A stretch of DNA of 64,000 bases from Bimastos eiseni. Its lineage: Eukaryota; Annelida; Clitellata; Crassiclitellata; Lumbricidae. Location: NCBI GenBank assembly GCA_959347315.1, contig OY365810.1, positions 460,001-524,000 on the forward strand. The letters are read 5' to 3'. The stretch's first letter is position 1. Each line of letters opens with the position of its first letter. Made by a program: the position numbers and the translations under genes. The notes beneath the pieces are model-generated. The model was given only the letters and a program-made list of their open reading frames with translations. It did not search any database and had not been told where the DNA came from. This document shows, one piece after another, positions 58,789 to 64,000 of the stretch.

Positions 58789-60480
58789 AAGTGCTGTGTT
58801 CCAGAGTGCTCGTCAAATTATAGAGTAACGGATTATATCACTGTATTCCGATTTCCAATTGACGAGACACAGCGGACTAAATGAATCCGTGCAATTCCAC
58901 GGAAAGATTTCACTCCTACCAAAGACGCTGTTGTATGCATAAAACATTTTTCAACATAATTTATTGTGACTTAAGATTGTGTCAAGCGTCCAGATGGATC
59001 AATATTATGTGTCAAGATAACTATTCCTAAACTTTCGAAAGAGGCGTATCCATCAGTTCTGTTTTTCCACTCTGGCCATCTTACTTGTCATCCGAGCCAC
59101 CAAAGAAGAGTCGGACTCCAGAAGACAGGCACGCAGAACTGGATACACTGGACCAAAGGGCATTTATGGACTGGGATAAAAACGATGCCATCGAGTCTTT
59201 CGACATGCTGCGCTCAGGGATTTATGCTCATATGGGACAGGATCCTCAGTTGGTTATTTGTCCATCAGATACAATGTATGTATATGTATTCTTGAAACTA
59301 TCGAGTGCCCTAAAATCAAAGTTGCTGTCAAAATGAGAAATAATCTAAAAGTTTCTGGTTTTGTGACAATGTGCGTGTGTCTGGTGATCGTTTGGCATAG
59401 ATCTTGGGATCTGGTGAATTGCTGGACCGTTGGTCAAAGCTGGATTTACTGTTAAGCCATTTTTTAAGGGTGACATCGAGTGTAGTTCAGAGTCTAAAAT
59501 GGAGCAAGCTCTTGCTCTTCTTCAGAAGTTATGTGATGAAGATGACAGCACTCAGTCGGATAACAGTTCATTTTCTTTGAATTTTTTGACTGAGCAACTG
59601 CACATTCGTTTAATGTCACGTAGAACTTACAGTGCAAAAATGATGCTTTGGGCTTGTAGACTGTTTCTGTTTTCTCCTAAAGCGTATGATTTTCTTAGGA
59701 AAAGTGTGTTAATATCGCCTCATGAGTCATACTTACGTCGTTTAACATCATGTTTGTCCTCATCTGTAACTGGTGTACATATTTCATATTTGAGAAACAA
59801 GACTTGGTATCTTGAGCCATATCAGGGAATTGTTTTGTTGATGTAGGATGCGATACATGTTGAGCCTATTGCAACTTTTAAAGGTGGTAATATTCAAGGC
59901 TTTGCCAGCAATAACTCGCAAACAGCAGGCAACAACAGCGCAGACCTTCATGATTGTATCTGTCCTTGCTAAGGACAGAGATGTGGTATCTCTCGTTCAG
60001 CATATTTGAAGGAAATATAACACTAAGAGTGTTGCATGCTATTCATGATGCTGGTTACAGAGTGTTGTGTATTATCTCTGATAATAATCGAATTAATAGA
60101 AACTTGTTTACACTGTTGTGTGGCGGAAATGAGCTGAAGCCATTTATTGATAACCCGTTTGACAGCACAATGAAATTATTTTTCTTGTTTGACGCTGTTC
60201 ACTTACTTAAATGCATTAGGAACAACTGGATAAACACGACAAAACTTTAATTCACAGAGCCTGTTTTAGAGATATGAAAAAATTGCATAGCTTTGAAGAA
60301 ACCAGGTTGTTAAGCTGGCTCTAGATTTAACATACAAGGCTTTAAACCCAACTAGCATTGAACGTCAAAAAGTCAGCTTGAGTTTGAAGGTATTTAATGA
60401 CAAGACTATTGCAACACTTAACTTCTTTCCCTACAATTCAGTGAATGATACTAAAACATTCCTTGAAATAATTTTGATTC
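58789..60480 (+). pseudogene. P-element/THAP9-like transposase relic
   Basis: A THAP zinc finger opens the relic (KCCVPECSSNYR, VFRFP, then CIKHF), with a TGA where the conserved Trp should be. Further along: TYSAKMMLWACRLFLFSPKAYDF, a DAIHVEP box after a TAG, FFLFDAVHLLKCIRNNW, and NDTKTFLEII, all hallmarks of P-superfamily DNA transposases. Several stops and frame changes; no inverted ends found. The 3' end is cut by the LINE that begins about 60485. Confidence 0.8.
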
Positions 60481-60484
60481 ACAG

Positions 60485-61236
60485 ACAAGGCATGGAAAGG
60501 TCTGCTGGATTCCAATAACAATCCATGCGACCGTGCTCGCCTGCTGGCCTCACGAGCACCTCATTCTGGAGACTGGATGCTAGCGCCCCCTGTGACTGCC
60601 CTAGGCCTGCGCCTCTCAAACGAGGATGTACGACTGGCAGCCGGGTTGAGGCTAGGAACGACGCTCTGCGAGCCACATTTGTGTCACCAATGTCAAGAGA
60701 GCGTCGACGCAAAAGGGCTCCATGGACTAATTTGTAGAAGAGGCAGCGGAAAACATCAACGACATAGCATGTTGAACGATGTCATCTGGAGAGCTCTTGG
60801 CAGGGCGAAGATTCCAGCGCAACAGGAACCTCTCGGCTTGGTAAGAGAAGATGGAAAGCGACCGGACGGCGTCACGCTCATTCCTTGGACACGTGGTCGA
60901 TGTCTGGCATGGGATGTGACAGTGCCCGACACCTACGCCAAGTCACATCTTGTCGACACATCTATCAGAGCTGGCGAAGCAGCCGAACGCGCAGCTAAGA
61001 CGAAGAGGGCCAAGTATTCCACCATAGCGAACACCCACAACTTCGTAGTCCTCTCCTTGGAATCCGGCGGCGCTTGGAGCAGTGAAGGACTGCAGTTCAT
61101 CTCAGAGTTGGGTAGTCGAACGAGTGCTGCAACCCACGATCCCATGGAGACGTCATTTCTGTTCCAACGTATCTCGGTTGTTCTTCAGCGTGGGAACGCC
61201 GCCTGCCTCTTCGGGACATTGCCAACACTTACTTAG
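60485..61236 (+). pseudogene. LINE C-terminal nuclease fragment (R2/RLE-like)
   Basis: An open frame from at least 60577 to 61236 (219 codons) with a zinc-knuckle-like CEPHLCHQC...HGLIC, then KRPDGVTLIP and LAWDVTVPDT, fitting the RPD...D signature of restriction-like endonucleases in R2-type non-LTR elements, and KRAKYSTI downstream. The reverse transcriptase is missing (5' truncation, joined to P-element debris). An (AAT)n tail follows. The subfamily is uncertain. Confidence 0.65.
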
Positions 61237-61269
61237 CTCATCATGGGCGATAACAGCATAATGTGAAAC

Positions 61270-61273
<4 letters not shown>

Positions 61274-61319
<46 letters not shown>

Positions 61320-61399
61320 TAATAACAATAATAACAATAATAATAATAATAATAATAATAACAATAATAATAATAATAATTATTATTATTATTATTATT
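61274..61399 (+). repeat. (AAT)n microsatellite
   Basis: AAT/AAC trinucleotides turning into ATT at the end, placed as the 3' tail of the LINE fragment. Confidence 0.95.
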
Positions 61400-61439
61400 A
61401 AAATATATTCATTTGTCATAGGCCTACTTGCATCGTATC

Positions 61440-62600
61440 ACACTGCTAGTTATAGCAGAATCTTGACTTATTGTGGAAGTTCATCACTTGAAAAAAATAA
61501 CGAAAGTTGGACATTTTGCCTATTGCTATTGTTTTCTCTGTGTTATTCAGACTAGTCATTTCGCCAACTCCAAGGAGTTTGAAACGCGAGGAGCAAATCG
61601 CGAAAAAAAAATTCATTGCGGCTTAGGAAATTATTATTAGGTCTTTCTGTATAATTATATTTTCGACCCCCCCCCGCTTTTTTTTGACAAATCGGACCTT
61701 GCACTTGGCCTATATGTTTACATTATAAATGTTAACTTTGCGTCTGAGGTAGGCTATATGAAAGAGTGCCTAGGGCCTACGACGACCTTAAAACGGCCCT
61801 GTCCACAGGTTTGGGACTGGCATCGAGTACAAGCAGCAAAAGAGTACAAACGGTACTAAACTTATACATTACACTCTAGATAAATTATTAGAACATGTTT
61901 CGACTGAATATTACATATCAAGGTTCTGACGATTAAAGCAAATACCAACATTTATTTCACATCCCAATTCTTGATGGTTTCATGAAACCGTTTCTCTGTA
62001 AACTACACAACATTTTCTTAAATAAAATTCTTATTCGTCTGTTACTTTTAGTTTCTTAGATTTGCTTCAGAGTAAAGAAAAATTTTCTAGAACCATAATC
62101 GAAAAAAAAGTATATGCTGACGGAACATAAGTTGACGACAATTGTCTCCACCTTTACAAACCTGATCCGTAATAAACTCCGAGTCAAAACCAAGATGAAA
62201 CTGTCAGCAATCAAATATAAACTCTAAAAATAATGTAACCCTACAATGCACATGCGTCAAGCGACAGTAGCCTTATTCGCTGTCTATAGTAGGTCTACCT
62301 GATGATTACGTAATTTTCTGATCGTTATATTTTGGTTTTTGAAAAGGGAATTGTCCATTCTCAAGAACATTCTAGCACCACATTACTAAAAGACAAACCT
62401 GCTGTAGAATCATCTAAGGATATATATGATCGGAAGAAATATGGAAATCTCGGCTATGTTGATAAGTGAGAACAGGTTAATAACAATTAGACCTACTGTT
62501 CTGAGTGATTTTCTTTATTCTGTAGCAATGCTAACATTAACTGGCTGTGCTGCTTGACATAAATGCATTACGAAGTGTAATACTGCATGTCTAATACACG
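61440..62600. other. 3' side of kinase copy 4, no further exon found
   Basis: The missing C-lobe exon (phase 2 acceptor, xFGxxxWE) should be here or beyond the inserted mobile elements. I searched by eye on the minus strand and did not find it. Confidence 0.4.
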
Positions 62601-62618
62601 AACTTTCTTCTGACTCAC

Positions 62619-62799
62619 CTCCAAATATCACTGGCCTTGGAAAACGAACCGTCGTCAATGACTTCTGGGGCCATCCAGGCATAAGTTCCAGCATCAGACA
62701 TGACTACCGTTCGCTCATGTTCCCGAATCTGATCAAAATCTGTTATCTTTAGTGTTTTCCCGCAAGGATTGAAGTCTGCATCAGGTTCCATTATTACGA
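62619..62799 (-). CDS. Kinase copy 4, exon B (activation segment)
   Basis: 181 nt, acceptor TTTATCAG, donor GTGAGT, phase 1 to 2. DFD and an intact APE; helix-F ASDIW follows. Confidence 0.82.
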
Positions 62800-63039
62800 C
62801 TGATAAATAAAGGAGAACAGTTAAAGAAACGTTTACTAAATTTAATATACTGCACTTCCGTCCCGTGTGAACCAAACTTTTTAGGTTGTTAATTGGTTAA
62901 CCAAGGCATTCGATAAATAGAGTAAGTCTAATGCTACTTACAGTTTAAAATGTGTATACGAATGGTGTTTTTGAATGAGAAATCCGAACATTTCTCAGCA
63001 ATCTCACCTCACTCAAGAAGTCTATGGAAGAGAGAGAGA

Positions 63040-63093
<54 letters not shown>

Positions 63094-63582
63094 GAGAGAG
63101 AGTGAGAGAGTCTAGGGTCATAATATCTGTAGTTGATAAATAGAATGTACAAACTTACTGTTTGGTGACTTGAGATCCCTGTGAACAATATTGCTTTGAT
63201 GAAGATATGCCATGCCTTCAGCGATCTGAATGCCCCAGTCCTTCAGAATTTCTGGCTGAAGATCAGATACGTACCGTTCTAAGACTCCTTGCAACGATCC
63301 TCCTCCTGCGTATTCCATCAATATATAGAGAGCTGGTGAATCAAAACTTACGTCGTGAACGGTTATCAGGTTCTTATGCTGTAGTGACATCCAAATACTG
63401 CAAGCTGTAAGTTGTTTATCGATGACAACATTCGACGCATCTGCGCCAAACATTCGTTTCTTAATGGCAAATGTTTTATCATTCCAATTGCATGGACCAT
63501 ATACATCCCCGAAGTTTCCTTTTCCTACGAAGAGACGATCGGAAGTGATTTCTTTGAAGATCTTTTCATTGAATGTAGCCAT
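62619..63582 (-). CDS. TKL (MLK/TAK1-like) protein kinase gene, copy 4, partial
   Basis: Exons 63582-63159 and 62799-62619 join in phase 1. Predicted cytosolic kinase: GKGNFG at 20-25, beta3 Lys K41 in FAIKK, HRDLKSPN ending at 141, then KTLKITDFDQI with DFD in place of DFG, and an intact GTYAWMAPEVI activation-segment end, which is strongly MLK-like. An in-frame TGA lies just upstream of the alternative ATG at 63591, so the start is 63591 or 63582; MA at 63582 matches copy 1. The domain beyond helix F is not found. Of the copies here it is the one most likely to be catalytically competent. A (GA)n tract sits in its intron. Confidence 0.78.
63029..63110 (+). repeat. (GA)n microsatellite
   Basis: About 40 GA dinucleotides with three interruptions, in the intron of kinase copy 4. 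Confidence 0.95.
63159..63582 (-). CDS. Kinase copy 4, exon A (N-lobe to HRD loop)
   Basis: 424 nt ending at a GTAAGT donor in phase 1 after SPN, the same splice position as copy 1 and the receptor pseudokinase. Confidence 0.82.
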
Positions 63583-64000
63583 TTGAAGCATCTCTCATTT
63601 GAATTTCTGGTCAGGATATGATGGCTCTTATCTAAAGTTAGACAATTAACAGCAACTGTACTATCGATACGAAGATGTTGATGTCTTAAATGTTCCCTTT
63701 ACCTGCTCACTCTGCATTAGGCCTACTTATTATTGATTATGTTGCCGGTCTCAATATAAACACGTTCTTATGTCAGCGTAGTTTAATAGGCTCCTCAGTC
63801 TGCCTCTCCGACTTATAAGGTGAGCCTCAGAACTGACTGAATTCTGATTTCGTTTGAAGAATGCCATGAATTTACAGTGATGCCTATCAAATGGCGCTAC
63901 ATATGTCTTGAGACTAGAACAGGTTGATTGGCTCAACATGTGTACAGTCTTCTGAAAACCAGTTAGGCCTATAATAATAGTCGCCGATTAACATTCAGGT
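63583..64000. other. 5' flank of kinase copy 4
   Basis: No exon or element recognised. Confidence 0.4.

Noticed and set aside
61153..61419. Ile-rich minus-strand frame
   Set aside because: Translation of the (AAT)n tract.
61440..62600. C-lobe exon of kinase copy 4
   Set aside because: No phase-2 acceptor followed by an FGxxxWE-like reading could be found by eye; it may lie outside the window.

Overview
This window looks like a piece of a eukaryotic, probably marine invertebrate deuterostome genome; echinoderm-like is my best guess, by inference only. Genes are split into small exons with canonical GT/AG introns. Intergenic DNA is AT-rich and dense in LINE, hAT, P-element and fold-back debris. 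The octamer TAGGCCTA recurs very often on both strands. No bacterial operons, rRNA genes or CRISPR arrays are present.

The centre holds two divergently transcribed immune-type receptor genes about 3.5 kb apart, which I reassembled exon by exon with every intron phase checked. On the minus strand (26665 down to 10770), ten exons give a 686-residue receptor: signal peptide, three Ig-like domains, one membrane helix, a short juxtamembrane exon, and a TKL-type (MLK/TAK1-like) kinase domain. That domain has lost all three catalytic residues: beta3 Lys is Glu, HRD is HKN, DFG is QYC. On the plus strand (30168 to 40735), five exons give a 441-residue receptor: signal peptide, two Ig domains, Ser/Thr-rich stalk, one membrane helix, and a cytoplasmic tail with a textbook ITAM (E-x2-YDII-x7-YETI), further YxxL/I motifs, a proline-rich patch and a C-terminal YxxM. 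The two ectodomains are recognisably paralogous, so this is a head-to-head pair sharing ancestry outside the cell but with different signalling tails.

Two partial kinase genes flank the pair on the minus strand (about 578-4518 and 62619-63582). They start with their own Met, have the same exon phases as the receptor kinase domain, keep Lys and HRD, and have DFD in place of DFG. The cluster therefore reads: cytosolic kinase - pseudokinase receptor / ITAM receptor - cytosolic kinase. A plausible model is a diversified innate receptor system in which a cytosolic TKL kinase was joined to an Ig receptor.

The rest is mobile or repetitive DNA. Layout: 0-5 kb kinase copy 1, a FLYWCH/MULE-like relic and minisatellites; 5-10 kb LINE tails and a 2.9-kb hAT-like element with a perfect 8-bp target duplication; 10.8-26.7 kb the pseudokinase receptor, whose introns contain a 4.3-kb 15-bp minisatellite, a fold-back element, LINE pieces and another hAT element; 26.7-30.1 kb the intergenic space; 30.2-40.9 kb the ITAM receptor, with two opposed LINE tails, a (CA)n tract and a 1.7-kb TIR element in its last intron; 41-51 kb hAT-like elements, an RTE-like LINE, a fold-back element and a tRNA-derived SINE; 51-58 kb a LINE reverse transcriptase pseudogene, hairpins and small satellites; 58.8-60.5 kb a broken P-element/THAP9-like transposase; 60.5-61.4 kb the nuclease end of an R2-like LINE; 62.6-63.6 kb kinase copy 4.
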